Shown here: piece after piece, positions 24,601 to 33,108 of the stretch
Layout: every line of letters begins with the position of its first letter
How positions within the stretch are numbered: position 1 is the stretch's first letter
NCBI GenBank assembly: GCA_910577185.1
Contig: CAJTLR010000015.1
Location: forward strand, 1-64,000
DNA length: 64,000 nucleotides
Reading direction: 5' to 3'
Source: an uncultured Acetatifactor sp.
Lineage (GTDB): Bacteria; Bacillota; Clostridia; Lachnospirales; Lachnospiraceae
Translations under genes and position numbers: made by a program
Notes under the pieces: generated by a model
Database searches by the model: none
What the model was told of the DNA's origin: nothing
What the model saw: the letters and a program-made list of their open reading frames with translations, nothing else

Positions 24601-25170
24601 TCATTCTTCCAGGCAGACCGTCCTTCCCAGACGCAGGGATTCCTTCACGTCAATCAGCCGCTGATTTTCGGAGCCCCGGAAAGCCAGCCGGAGGTTTTTC
24701 TGCTCCTCCATAAATTCCCCGTCCACCAGTACATCCAGCAGCGCCAGAATTTCATCGATTCCATCCCTGCAAAATTCCGTCCCTCTCCCGCCCCGGTCCG
24801 GCGGAATTTCCGTCCCTGTTCCACCCTTCCGGCCCAGAAGATCCCTCTCGTATTCATATCCGGTGTAGCACCAGATGTCCTTTCCGGGAAAACGCTGTCT
24901 CACCTTCCGGAGCAGCCCCAGCACCGTTTTCCGGTTTTCCGGCTCCAGGGGTTCCCCGCCCAGCACGCTGAAACCCCTGATATAATCCGGCGCAAGCGCC
25001 TCCAGAATCTCGGCCTCCGTCCGGTCAGTATACTCCTGGCCGTAATGAAAATCCCAGGCCTCCGGGTTGAAGCATCCCCTGCAGCCATGGGTACAGCCGC
25101 TGACAAACAAGGACACCCTCACCCCGGGGCCGTTTGCCACATCCGTTTTTTTGATAACCGCATAATTCAT
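24601..25170 (-). CDS. nrdG: Anaerobic ribonucleotide reductase activating enzyme
   Basis: 189 aa radical SAM enzyme. It generates the glycyl radical on NrdD using S-adenosylmethionine and a 4Fe-4S cluster. The cluster motif is C-x3-C-x2-C (CTHGCRGC), preceded by GPGVRVSLFVSG. The SAM-binding GGEPLEPEN and DIWCYTGY follow. A Gly/Arg-rich insert near 125-137 (GTGTEIPPDRGGRG) is unusual. Its ATG overlaps the nrdD stop by 4 nt, so the two are coupled. Confidence 0.96.
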   Translation of the reverse strand: MNYAVIKKTDVANGPGVRVSLFVSGCTHGCRGCFNPEAWDFHYGQEYTDRTEAEILEALAPDYIRGFSVLGGEPLEPENRKTVLGLLRKVRQRFPGKDIWCYTGYEYERDLLGRKGGTGTEIPPDRGGRGTEFCRDGIDEILALLDVLVDGEFMEEQKNLRLAFRGSENQRLIDVKESLRLGRTVCLEE

Positions 25171-27293
25171 AAATGAAGCACCCTGGATTTGATTTCCTTT
25201 GTCTTTCCGGTATTCCAGAAATTCTCCCCCAGATAGCCGCAGGTACGCCTGGTCACATTCATTTTGGCGTGATCCTTATTGTGGCACTGGGGACATTCCC
25301 ACTCATTGTCCTCATTGATGCGGATTTCCCCGTCAAAACCGCATACATGGCAGTAATCTGACTTTGTGTTAAACTCGCCGTACTGAATATTGTCATAAAT
25401 AAAACGGATCAGCGTTTCCACCGCCTGCACATTGTTCAGCAGACTGGGAATCTCCACATAGGAAATGGCGCCTCCCAGGGACTTATTCTGAAACTCACTC
25501 TCAAAAGTGAATTTCTCAAAGGCATCAATGGGCTCCCGCACATCCACATGGTAGGAATTGGTATAATATCCCTTATCCGTCACATTGGGAATATCCCCGT
25601 ACTTTTCCTTATCTATCCTGGCAAAACGGTAACAGAGCGTCTCCGCGGGCGTCCCGTAAAGGCTGAATCCGATGCCAGACTCCCGGCGCCATTCTGCCGC
25701 CGCCTCTTTCAGATGATCCATAACCCGCAGGGCAAATTCTTTTCCCCTGGGAGCCGTATGGCTGCAGCCCTTCATCAGCCAGGTCAGTTCATAAAGCCCG
25801 ATATACCCCAAAGACATGGTGGAATAACCGTTCTTCAGCAGTCTGTCTATCTTTTCCCCCTTTTTCAGCCGCGCTATGGCGCCGTACTGCCAGTGTATGG
25901 GGCTCACATCGGAAGAAGTGCCCAGCAGGGCCTTGTGCCTGCACATCAGGGCCTCATGGCATAATTTCAGGCGCTCATCCAGTCTCTTCCAGAAAATTTC
26001 CTCATTGCCCTGGGAGACAATGCCGATCTGGGGCAGATTCAGGCTGACCACGCCCTGGTTGAAGCGGCCCTCCCATTTGTAATTCCCCTCTTCATCCTTC
26101 CAGGGCGACAGAAAGGAACGGCATCCCATACAGGAAAATACATTTCCCTCGTAATTCTCCCGCATCTTTTTAGCGGAAATATAGTCCGGATACATCCTCT
26201 TTGCAGAACACTCTGCCGCCAGCCTGGTCACATAGTCATATTTCCCGCCCTTGAGACAGTTGTTTTCATCCAGCACATACACCAGCTTGGGAAACGCCGG
26301 CGTCACATACACCCCCATCTCGTTTTTGGTTCCCTGGAGGCGCTGTCTCAATATTTCCTCGATAATGCGGACCGTCTCCCCGATATAGGGATCTTCGTCA
26401 TCAATATGCAGAAACAGCGTCACAAAGGGAGACTGGCCGTTGGTGGTCATCAGGGTGTTGATCTGATACTGTATGGTCTGGACCCCGGAGCGCAGCTCGT
26501 CCTGAAGTCGCATCTCCACGATTTTTTCCTTTGTGTCCCCATCCAGGCTGCCGCCGAACTCTTCTTCCAGCTGCAGGGTAAACTTTTCCCTGCTTTTTCT
26601 CAGGTATTTGCCCAGATGCTTAATGTTCACGGACTGCCCCCCGTACTGGTTGCTGGCCACGGCCGCTATGATCTGTGTGGTAACCGTGCAGGCCACCTGG
26701 AAACTCTTGGGTGACTCTATCATTTTTCCGTTTATGGATGTACCATTGTCCAGCATATCCCTGATATTGATCAGACAGCAGTTAAAAATAGGCTGGATAA
26801 AATAGTCCGCGTCATGAAAATGAAACACGCCATTGTCATGGGCCATGGACAGATGCTCCGGAAGCAGCATGCGCCTGGTCACATCCCTGGACACCTCGCC
26901 CGCGATATAGTCCCTCTGGGTGGAGGCCAGCCGTGTATTTTTATTGGAATTTTCCTCTGCCAGCTCCTTATTTTCATTGCGCAGCAGCTTCAGAATGGAT
27001 TCATCCGTGGTGTTGGATTTCCGCATCAGGCTCCGCTGGTAACGGTATACAATATATTTTTTGGCCAGGGCATACTTGTTTCCCTGCACCAGATGCTGCT
27101 CGATCACATCCTGCACATGTTCCACGGCCTGCAGTTCCCTGCCCTCCTCCTGGACCGCGTCCAGAATCTCCCGGATCAGGGCCCCGCCCGCCCTGTCCTT
27201 CTCTTCTACTTCATTGTTTGCTTTCTCAATGGCGGCTGTGATTTTATCCTCTTCATAAGGCACAATACGCCCGTCCCTTTTTTGAATCCTCAT
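25167..27293 (-). CDS. nrdD: Anaerobic ribonucleoside-triphosphate reductase
   Basis: 708 aa class III ribonucleotide reductase. It makes dNTPs from NTPs without oxygen. An N-terminal ATP-cone (about 1-95: RIQKRDGRIVPYEEDKI) gives allosteric control. Active-site cysteines are in the barrel (for example FSCMGCRSFL). A C-terminal zinc ribbon (CHVCGFDG...CPQCH) precedes the glycyl-radical loop RRTCGYLGENFWN. The start at 27293 has GGGGG upstream and abolishes an 11-residue extension with no likeness. The gene leads the nrdDG operon, with NrdR-like boxes and a terminator in its leader. Confidence 0.97.
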   Translation of the reverse strand: MRIQKRDGRIVPYEEDKITAAIEKANNEVEEKDRAGGALIREILDAVQEEGRELQAVEHVQDVIEQHLVQGNKYALAKKYIVYRYQRSLMRKSNTTDESILKLLRNENKELAEENSNKNTRLASTQRDYIAGEVSRDVTRRMLLPEHLSMAHDNGVFHFHDADYFIQPIFNCCLINIRDMLDNGTSINGKMIESPKSFQVACTVTTQIIAAVASNQYGGQSVNIKHLGKYLRKSREKFTLQLEEEFGGSLDGDTKEKIVEMRLQDELRSGVQTIQYQINTLMTTNGQSPFVTLFLHIDDEDPYIGETVRIIEEILRQRLQGTKNEMGVYVTPAFPKLVYVLDENNCLKGGKYDYVTRLAAECSAKRMYPDYISAKKMRENYEGNVFSCMGCRSFLSPWKDEEGNYKWEGRFNQGVVSLNLPQIGIVSQGNEEIFWKRLDERLKLCHEALMCRHKALLGTSSDVSPIHWQYGAIARLKKGEKIDRLLKNGYSTMSLGYIGLYELTWLMKGCSHTAPRGKEFALRVMDHLKEAAAEWRRESGIGFSLYGTPAETLCYRFARIDKEKYGDIPNVTDKGYYTNSYHVDVREPIDAFEKFTFESEFQNKSLGGAISYVEIPSLLNNVQAVETLIRFIYDNIQYGEFNTKSDYCHVCGFDGEIRINEDNEWECPQCHNKDHAKMNVTRRTCGYLGENFWNTGKTKEIKSRVLHL

Positions 27294-27308
27294 GCTTACC
27301 CCCTGCAC

Positions 27309-27345
27309 AAAAAAACCGCACCGCAAGCATTTGCGGATACGGTTT
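27309..27345 (-). terminator. Intrinsic terminator in the nrdD leader (candidate attenuator)
   Basis: Minus strand: AAACCG and CCGCAA pair with TTGCGG and CGGTTT across a 2-nt internal loop, then TTTT. It lies between the promoter and the nrdD ribosome-binding site, so nrdDG expression would need read-through or an alternative fold. Confidence 0.7.
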
Positions 27346-27347
27346 CA

Positions 27348-27392
27348 CTACATATTGTGGTGTTTTATTTGCTGCGTATCTACATCTTGTTT
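27348..27392. promoter_or_regulatory. Tandem NrdR-like boxes
   Basis: CTACATATTGTGG (27348) and CTACATCTTGTTT (27380) are 32 bp apart, i.e. three helical turns, as is typical for NrdR sites. They lie just downstream of the nrdD -10. NrdR itself is not in the window. Confidence 0.65.
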
Positions 27393-27396
27393 TTCC

Positions 27397-27425
27397 ATTA
27401 TAATCGAAGTGGCTGCAAAATGCAA
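27397..27425 (-). promoter_or_regulatory. Promoter of nrdDG
   Basis: Minus strand: TTGCAT (27420-27425), 17 bp, TATAAT (27397-27402). Confidence 0.75.
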
Positions 27426-27522
27426 GAACCAATCCGGAGTCTGTCCGAAAAATCCTTCCTGCCCTCCGCAGGTCCCGTATTGCATACTTTCCGCGCCGGA
27501 TTCAGGTTACACGGACAGGTGC

Positions 27523-28263
27523 TCAGTAATAATACATTCCGTGTCCCCCGCAGCACCCGCCGCCAAGACAGCAGAAATTACAGATCATATTGGCAATCAT
27601 GAACTTCAGGCAGAGATTCCCCCCGCCAAAGGTGGGATAACCATATGCCGCCTGGCGCTGTTCGTACCAGCTTCCCCCGCTCTCAAACTGCTGCACCAGC
27701 TGTCTGTAGTCAAAATTGTCCGGTTCCAGGGCCGAAGCTTTTCTGGCATGTTCCAGGCCCGCCACATTGTTTCCCAGGCCCGAGTGGGCGATGGCACTGT
27801 AATAATACCATCTGGCGTTCCGCTCACGGCTGTCCACATTGTCCAGCGCCGTCCTGGCCTCTTTGTAATATCCGTTGCGGATATAGTTGCCCGCCGCCCT
27901 CAGGTACGTATTTTCCTCATATCCGGTGGTCTGCCCCTGGCCGAAGCCGCCAAACCCGAACCCGCCGAAGGGGCCGTATCCGAAGCCGCCATAAGAACCT
28001 CCCCGGCTTCCCGTCCTGCCGTATCCGTTCCCGGTCCGGGAAGCGCCCCCGTAATTCGGTCCGCCGTATCCTGATGTACGCTCTTTCATAATCTGCTGGT
28101 AAGCGCCCTGAATCTCCTTGAATTTCTCCTCCGCCTGGGCCTTGTTGGGATTGTTCACATTGGCATCCGGATGATACCTGCGGCTCAGCGCTTTATATGC
28201 CTTTTTGATCTCTTCCTCGGAAGCATTTCTGCTTACGCCTAACACACTGTACGGATCGTACAT
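27523..28263 (-). CDS. J-domain protein with a C-terminal cysteine/glycine tail
   Basis: 246 aa. An N-terminal J domain (about 2-68) has the HPD motif (RRYHPDAN) that stimulates DnaK. A Gly/Tyr/Phe-rich linker (about 75-120) precedes a helical TPR-like region (LRAAGNYIRNGYYKEARTALDNV... ALEPDNFDYRQLVQQF). The end is hydrophobic and unusual, with six Cys in about twelve residues (CNFCCLGGGCCGG), perhaps a metal site. Not a full DnaJ: no zinc-finger repeats. The ATG at 28263 has GAGGAG at good spacing. Second gene downstream of DUF5685 and a zinc-ribbon protein, a set common in Lachnospiraceae. Confidence 0.9.
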   Translation of the reverse strand: MYDPYSVLGVSRNASEEEIKKAYKALSRRYHPDANVNNPNKAQAEEKFKEIQGAYQQIMKERTSGYGGPNYGGASRTGNGYGRTGSRGGSYGGFGYGPFGGFGFGGFGQGQTTGYEENTYLRAAGNYIRNGYYKEARTALDNVDSRERNARWYYYSAIAHSGLGNNVAGLEHARKASALEPDNFDYRQLVQQFESGGSWYEQRQAAYGYPTFGGGNLCLKFMIANMICNFCCLGGGCCGGHGMYYY

Positions 28264-28331
28264 GTTCTCCTCGATTCCGGGTCCTTCTCCCTGAAAAAGG
28301 CCTGGCCCGGCCTCCTTCACCACCCCAAAAA

Positions 28332-29207
28332 TTAACTTTCGTTTTCCGAATTTCCGGCCATGCCGTCAGCGCTGCGCCCCATTTCCTTCTGGCGCTTCTC
28401 ACGCACTGCCTCATACCTGCACCAGACCCCGGAATACAGAATATTGCGGAGAATTTCCACATTTTCCAAAATGGGCAGACGCTCGAATTCCCTGCAGCAC
28501 TCCGACATCATCATCATCAGTATTGTCTTACATTCTTCCTCAAAATCCAGGTTTTCATACTTTTGCTTCAGGGGATTGGGCGTTCCCTTCCTGATATCCT
28601 GCTCCACATCCTCATATGCGTCACAGAGATAAATGAATTTTCCCAGAAAAAATCCCAGCTGGCGCAGCCCTTCTGCCCATTCGTCCTCCCGGGCCGCCAC
28701 AATCTCAGCCATGACCCTGCCGAACAGCCCTCCCAGAGTGTCGATGTCTGCCTTCGCCGACTGCTCCGCGTCCGAAAAATCCTGCATCAGCAGATTCAGC
28801 CTCCTGATTTTCTCCGCGTATGCCAGTTTGAGCCTTCCGGTTTTCCCCTCCAGAAGTTTTCCCAGAACCAGCTTCCCGATCTTTTTTTCGTCTTCCCAGT
28901 CGTCCCGGCATTTATAGCAGGCAAACAGCACATTCATGTCCGCGGCATATTCCGTAAAAATATTATTCCTGGTCTCGTGGCTCTCAAAGGGATGCGCAAT
29001 GCATTTACAGCTGCCCCGCCTTGTCTGCGGTTCATACAGGCCGGTCAGCAGTATGGCCAGAAATGTCATGTCATAGCTCAGGGAAATCTGTCCCAGGGCG
29101 CCGTATTTCCGTTTTAAATCCCGGCAGATACCGCAGTAATAAGAATGATAAACATCAAATTCCTTAAACTTCATCTCGGCCTTATTTACTATAATATACC
29201 CGAACAT
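28332..29207 (-). CDS. DUF5685 family protein
   Basis: 291 aa, soluble, largely helical. N-terminal MFGYIIVNKAEMKFKEFDVYHSYYCGICRDL has the C-x2-C pair typical of DUF5685; two further cysteines occur at CKC and in FACYKC. A C-rich, acidic-residue-dotted helical bundle of this kind resembles isoprenoid-synthase-like folds (FIYLCDAYEDVEQD), but no reaction is known. It lies 11 bp after the zinc-ribbon gene and about 70 bp before the J-domain gene, so probably one operon. Confidence 0.85.
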   Translation of the reverse strand: MFGYIIVNKAEMKFKEFDVYHSYYCGICRDLKRKYGALGQISLSYDMTFLAILLTGLYEPQTRRGSCKCIAHPFESHETRNNIFTEYAADMNVLFACYKCRDDWEDEKKIGKLVLGKLLEGKTGRLKLAYAEKIRRLNLLMQDFSDAEQSAKADIDTLGGLFGRVMAEIVAAREDEWAEGLRQLGFFLGKFIYLCDAYEDVEQDIRKGTPNPLKQKYENLDFEEECKTILMMMMSECCREFERLPILENVEILRNILYSGVWCRYEAVREKRQKEMGRSADGMAGNSENES

Positions 29208-29218
29208 TCCACCCTCGC

Positions 29219-29611
29219 TTAACTCTTTTTGATAAACTCGTTACCACACTTTCTGCAGCTGATGGCAATCCTGCCCCTGCCCCTGGGCACCCTGATCTTC
29301 TGTTTACAGTTGGGACATTTGTAAATATGGTATATTTTACGCTGCCCCCACTCATTTTTCTTCTTTGTGAAAAAGCCCCTGACCTTCATGGTCTGCCTGA
29401 GATATTTCTGATTTTCTTCGGAACGTCTGCTGATATTTCTGGAAAACATGCGAAAATATGCATAAACCATGATCACTGTGGCAATCATATAGAATAAGCC
29501 GCCGCCAAAAAAAGAAATGAGCAGGCTGGCAAAAGCACATGCCAGCAGAAACTGGTTGAATTTGTCATTTCCGTAACGGCCCCACATAAAACGCTGCAAT
29601 TTCTCCCTCAT
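29219..29611 (-). CDS. Small membrane protein with a zinc ribbon
   Basis: 130 aa. Two hydrophobic helices (about 22-60) are followed by a basic linker and a C-terminal zinc ribbon, CPNC...CRKC. Of two near ATGs, the one at 29611 has GGAGG eight bases upstream and is preferred. First gene of the unit zinc ribbon-DUF5685-J-domain. The pairing of a zinc ribbon and a J protein suggests membrane-linked folding or quality control, but this is inference only. Confidence 0.8.
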   Translation of the reverse strand: MREKLQRFMWGRYGNDKFNQFLLACAFASLLISFFGGGLFYMIATVIMVYAYFRMFSRNISRRSEENQKYLRQTMKVRGFFTKKKNEWGQRKIYHIYKCPNCKQKIRVPRGRGRIAISCRKCGNEFIKKS

Positions 29612-29662
29612 ATTCATTGCCTCCTGACAGATGAACAAACATATCTTTAGCTGCTACGTATC

Positions 29663-29690
29663 ATTTTAAACTTTTTCACGGAAAATACAA
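29663..29690 (-). promoter_or_regulatory. Promoter of the zinc-ribbon/DUF5685/J-domain operon
   Basis: Minus strand: TTGTAT (29685-29690), 16 bp, TAAAAT (29663-29668), about 50 bp before the start codon. Confidence 0.45.
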
Positions 29691-29712
29691 TTAAATAAAT
29701 ATAAACAAATGT

Positions 29713-29743
29713 AAAAAAACGCGCGAAAAAAAATCGCGCGTCT
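29713..29743 (-). terminator. Terminator of the tldD-tldE unit
   Basis: ACGCGCGA pairs with TCGCGCGT around a T-rich loop, followed by seven Ts on the minus strand, 40 bp after tldE. Confidence 0.9.
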
Positions 29744-29782
29744 TTCCCGACAGCAAATGCCCGTTATTCCGTTATTCCGTTT

Positions 29783-31120
29783 TCACTGATTCCCTGCCAC
29801 CGCCATGTCCCTGACCATCACGGTGGGCGAACCAAACCTGCCGTTCACAAATTCCAGGTCTGCCCCTGTCCTTTCGATTTCCTTCAGCAGGGCAAAAAAA
29901 TTGCCCGAGATTGTAAAGTTCTTAACAGGCGCGTCTTTTCTGCCCGCTTTCACCAGAAAGCCTTTGGAAGAAAGGGAGAAATCCCCGGTGACAGGATTCG
30001 CCCCCGCGTGAAGACCCGTCACTTCCGTCACATAGATCCCCTCTCCTGCCGCCGAAAATAATTCTTCTTTTGTGCCCTCCCCGGAGCTGATGTAAAAAGT
30101 AAAGGGACTGACTCCCACCACTGCCGCATAGGAAGTCTTGCTGGCGTTTCCGGTGGATTTTACCCCCGCCCTGGCCGCGGTTTTCAGATTGTGGAGCAGC
30201 GTGACCAGACGTCCCTTTTCCACCACGTTCTTGGCGTAAGCCGCCACCCCTTCCCCGTCAAAAGTCCTCTTGGCGGCACTGTCTTCGTACCTGGGATCAT
30301 CCACAATGGTAATTCCCTCCGCCGCAATGTTTTCTCCCTCTTTTCCCGCCAGCAGGGACATTCCCTTCTGGGCCTGTTCCGCGGAAAAGACGCTGGAAAA
30401 CGTCCCCAGCAGGGTGGCCATGGCCTTGCCGGAAATCAGGACCGTATACTTTCCGCTGGCAACACTGCCCGCGCCTATGCAGGACACCGCATCCTCCACT
30501 GCTTTCCCTGCCAGGGCTTTCAGGTCAAACTCCTTCCGGTTTCCCCTCCTGTCCGCAAAGCCATCATACATTTCACCGTCCGCTTCCACCAGGGGCAGGC
30601 AGTAGCAGGCATCATAAGAAACTTTGTCTTCCAGGTCCAGGCCGTTGGAATTACAGATGGCATATGTTTCTCCTATATGGGCCGCAGCAGACTGGGTGCC
30701 ATCCGTCACGCGTCCGTCTGCCCGGTATAATTCCCTCTGCAGCGCCAGGGCCATGTCAATGATCTCGCTGCCATTGGGTGCAGCTTCCTTCTCCTCCCCA
30801 CAGACGGCATAATTGTCCCCCTGCTTATGGATGAAAGATTCTTCCTCACTCTCAATGGATCCTGCGTTGTCCATTGCCCTCAGTACCAGGGATTTTGCCT
30901 CTTCTTCCGTCATGTTCTCAGTGGAAGCATAACCCGTCTTCCCGTCCACGATACAGCGGAAACAGATTCCCATGGCATTACTGCTGCTGTATCCCTTAAC
31001 CTCTTCCCTGAAAATCTCCGCTTTCGTGGATTCGCTCTCCTCATAATATAATTCATAGTCGGTGACCGCATTCTCCACGGCATATTTGACCACGGCATCC
31101 TTAAATTCCCGATATATCAT
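29783..31120 (-). CDS. tldE: TldE/PmbA family metalloprotease partner
   Basis: 445 aa, the non-catalytic partner of TldD in the TldD/E peptidase that trims microcins and degrades unfolded peptides. It has the PmbA fold (GGLHAGANPVTGDFS-like stretch near 360-380: VTGLHAGANPVTGDFSLSSKGF) and no HExxxH motif. It follows tldD after about 155 bp. The ATG at 31120 is followed by a family-typical start; upstream GAGAGG is acceptable. No RiPP precursor gene was seen nearby, so a housekeeping role is possible. Confidence 0.92.
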   Translation of the reverse strand: MIYREFKDAVVKYAVENAVTDYELYYEESESTKAEIFREEVKGYSSSNAMGICFRCIVDGKTGYASTENMTEEEAKSLVLRAMDNAGSIESEEESFIHKQGDNYAVCGEEKEAAPNGSEIIDMALALQRELYRADGRVTDGTQSAAAHIGETYAICNSNGLDLEDKVSYDACYCLPLVEADGEMYDGFADRRGNRKEFDLKALAGKAVEDAVSCIGAGSVASGKYTVLISGKAMATLLGTFSSVFSAEQAQKGMSLLAGKEGENIAAEGITIVDDPRYEDSAAKRTFDGEGVAAYAKNVVEKGRLVTLLHNLKTAARAGVKSTGNASKTSYAAVVGVSPFTFYISSGEGTKEELFSAAGEGIYVTEVTGLHAGANPVTGDFSLSSKGFLVKAGRKDAPVKNFTISGNFFALLKEIERTGADLEFVNGRFGSPTVMVRDMAVAGNQ

Positions 31121-31274
31121 TTCAACCTCTCATTCTTCCGTTTCAAACGGCACGATATTTCATATCCCATTCCAGTTACAGGGCATGTCTGCCAATTCTT
31201 CCCGCCTTCCGCGGCTTCCCCTTTCCGGCAGGTTTACCGCATGCAGGCAAGCATATTTCAGGCATCCCTCTGCG

Positions 31275-32654
31275 TCATCTTCCCCCCACCGTAATGGAGG
31301 ATACGCGGATCAGCGGCTGTCCCACATCCGTGGGAATACTGCCGGAAGAAGCGCCGCACATTCCCTGGGCCCGCTTCACGTTTTTGCCCACCATGTCAAT
31401 ATCCATGATAATATCGGAACCCCTGCCGATGAGACTTGCCCCCCGCACAGGCTCACAGATCTTCCCGTTCCTGATCATATAGCCTTCCAGCACCGCAAAA
31501 TTAAACTGCCCGGTGACAGGGTTTACGGATCCTCCTCCCATACTCCTGGCATAAAGCCCGTATTCAATGGAAGCAATGATATCCTCGTCCCGGTCTTCCC
31601 CCGCCCCGATATAGGTATTGGTCATTCTGGAAGTGGGCTCAAACTGGTAACTCTGGCGCCTGGAATTCCCCGTGGACTCCATGCCCATTCTGCGTCCGTT
31701 CAGCTTGTCGATCATATATGACTTCAGAATGCCGTTCTCAATGAGTACGTTTTTCCGGGCAGGCGTGCCCTCGTCGTCAATATTCACGGAACCCCATGCA
31801 TTGGGAATCGTTCCGTCGTCAATTGCCGTTACCTTGGTGTTTGCAATCTGCGTCCCCAGCTTTCCCGTAAACTGGGACTGGCCCAGGGCCACATGGGAGG
31901 CCTCCAGGGAATGTCCGCAGGCCTCATGGAAAATAACCCCCCCAAATCCGTTCTCTATGGCCACGGGCATGGTGCCCGCCTTGATATAACCGGCGTGGAG
32001 CATGGTGACAGCCTGGGCGGAAGCCTTCCTGCCCAGCTCCTTCGGGTCCAGATCCTCAAAAAGTTCCAGTCCTTTTCTGGCCCCGGGACTCATGCTGCCG
32101 GTCTGGTTCTCCCCATCTTTGCTGGCAATGGAAGAAACCGAAACCCTGGTGCGAATCTGCCGGTCCTGTGCAAACAGCCCCTCACTGGTGGCAATGAGGA
32201 TCTTATGGTCCACTTCCATATAGTTGCCGTTGACCTGGGATATTTCATCGTGATACTCTTTCGCCGCCAGGCAGGCCTCCCTGAGGTAATCGATTTTATA
32301 GGAATTTTCCACTCCTGCGGGCACAATTTTCACCGGATGAATGTCTCCGAACAGTCTCTCCCGCAGTACAATATCCGAAATCCCGCTGCCCTCCGCCATG
32401 GCGGAAGCCACCCTGGACGCACAGTCCAGCACTGCCTCCGGCGCCAGGGAGGAAGCGGATCCTGACACACACCTGGTTCCCTTAAAAATCCGGATTCCCA
32501 CGCCAGAGATCACCGCATCCCCGATTTTATCCGTCCTGCCGGATATCATGTTGATATTTTTGCTCAGCGTATGCTCGGCAAATACCTCCGCATAATCCGC
32601 ACCCGTAGCCAGCGCCCGCCTTAAAGCCTCTTTACACAAATCCTTTGTCAGCAT
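31275..32654 (-). CDS. tldD: TldD family zinc metalloprotease
   Basis: 459 aa catalytic subunit of TldD/E. The zinc motif HExxxH is present in IFHEACGHSLEASH, and the third ligand Cys is expected in the MCGASSGSIPT-like stretch near the end. The start at 32654 (MLTKDLCKEAL) is fixed by AAGGAGG; a longer open frame begins in repeat DNA. It precedes tldE. Upstream are two GC-rich palindromes, GCGGCGCCGC and GGCGGTGCCGCC, then the 33-kb tandem repeat cluster. Confidence 0.94.
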   Translation of the reverse strand: MLTKDLCKEALRRALATGADYAEVFAEHTLSKNINMISGRTDKIGDAVISGVGIRIFKGTRCVSGSASSLAPEAVLDCASRVASAMAEGSGISDIVLRERLFGDIHPVKIVPAGVENSYKIDYLREACLAAKEYHDEISQVNGNYMEVDHKILIATSEGLFAQDRQIRTRVSVSSIASKDGENQTGSMSPGARKGLELFEDLDPKELGRKASAQAVTMLHAGYIKAGTMPVAIENGFGGVIFHEACGHSLEASHVALGQSQFTGKLGTQIANTKVTAIDDGTIPNAWGSVNIDDEGTPARKNVLIENGILKSYMIDKLNGRRMGMESTGNSRRQSYQFEPTSRMTNTYIGAGEDRDEDIIASIEYGLYARSMGGGSVNPVTGQFNFAVLEGYMIRNGKICEPVRGASLIGRGSDIIMDIDMVGKNVKRAQGMCGASSGSIPTDVGQPLIRVSSITVGGR

Positions 32655-32790
32655 ACATGCCTCCTTTTCTTTCTCATAAAAATTCCATCCATATTGCGGC
32701 GCCGCCTGCTCCCGGACTTGTATGTATGGCGGTGCCGCCCTCTTCCCCGGGCGTCTTTTGCTGCTGATTTCCTCACGCGCCCCTGCACAA

Positions 32791-33050
32791 TTTTCCTTAT
32801 GCACCCGTGTACAATCCAGTAGGGGAATGCTCTTCTCCACTACCCGCCGCGCCGGGTGCATGTTGCGTCAGCAACTATTTTCCTTATGCACCCGTGTACA
32901 ATCCAGTAGGGGAATGCTCTTCTCCACTACTCGCGCGCCGGGTGCATGTTGCGTCAGCAACTATTTTCCTTATGCACCCGTGTACAATCCAGTAGGGGAA
33001 CGTCCCTCTCCACTACTCGCCGCGCGGGGCGCGTGCAGCTTTCGCTGCTA
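32791..33050 (-). repeat. Three tandem 86-87-bp palindromic repeats between pnp and tldD
   Basis: Units begin at 32791, 32878 and 32964. The first two are near-identical; the third is diverged toward its end. Each unit contains ATGCACCCG/CGGGTGCAT outer arms, an AGTAGGGGA/TCCACTACT inner stem and (units 1-2) a GTTGC/GCAAC hairpin. GCGCCCCTGCAC motifs flank the array at 32777 and 33061. The array follows the pnp terminator. No gene is seen in 32655-33108. Confidence 0.9.
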
Positions 33051-33073
33051 ATTTCCTTACGCGCCCCTGCACA

Positions 33074-33102
33074 CAAAAAGGAATCCCGCGGACGGGATTC
33101 CT
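33074..33102 (-). terminator. Terminator of pnp
   Basis: AGGAATCCCG pairs with CGGGATTCCT, followed by TTTTTG on the minus strand, directly after the pnp stop. The plus strand also ends in a T-run, so it may work both ways. Confidence 0.85.
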
Positions 33103-33108
33103 GGTTTT

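Noticed and set aside
29783..32654. RiPP biosynthesis locus around tldD-tldE
   Set aside because: No precursor peptide, modifying enzyme or exporter gene next to the pair; housekeeping peptidase is the simpler reading.
32791..33050. CRISPR array
   Set aside because: Units are contiguous, long and palindromic, with no unique spacers and no cas genes.
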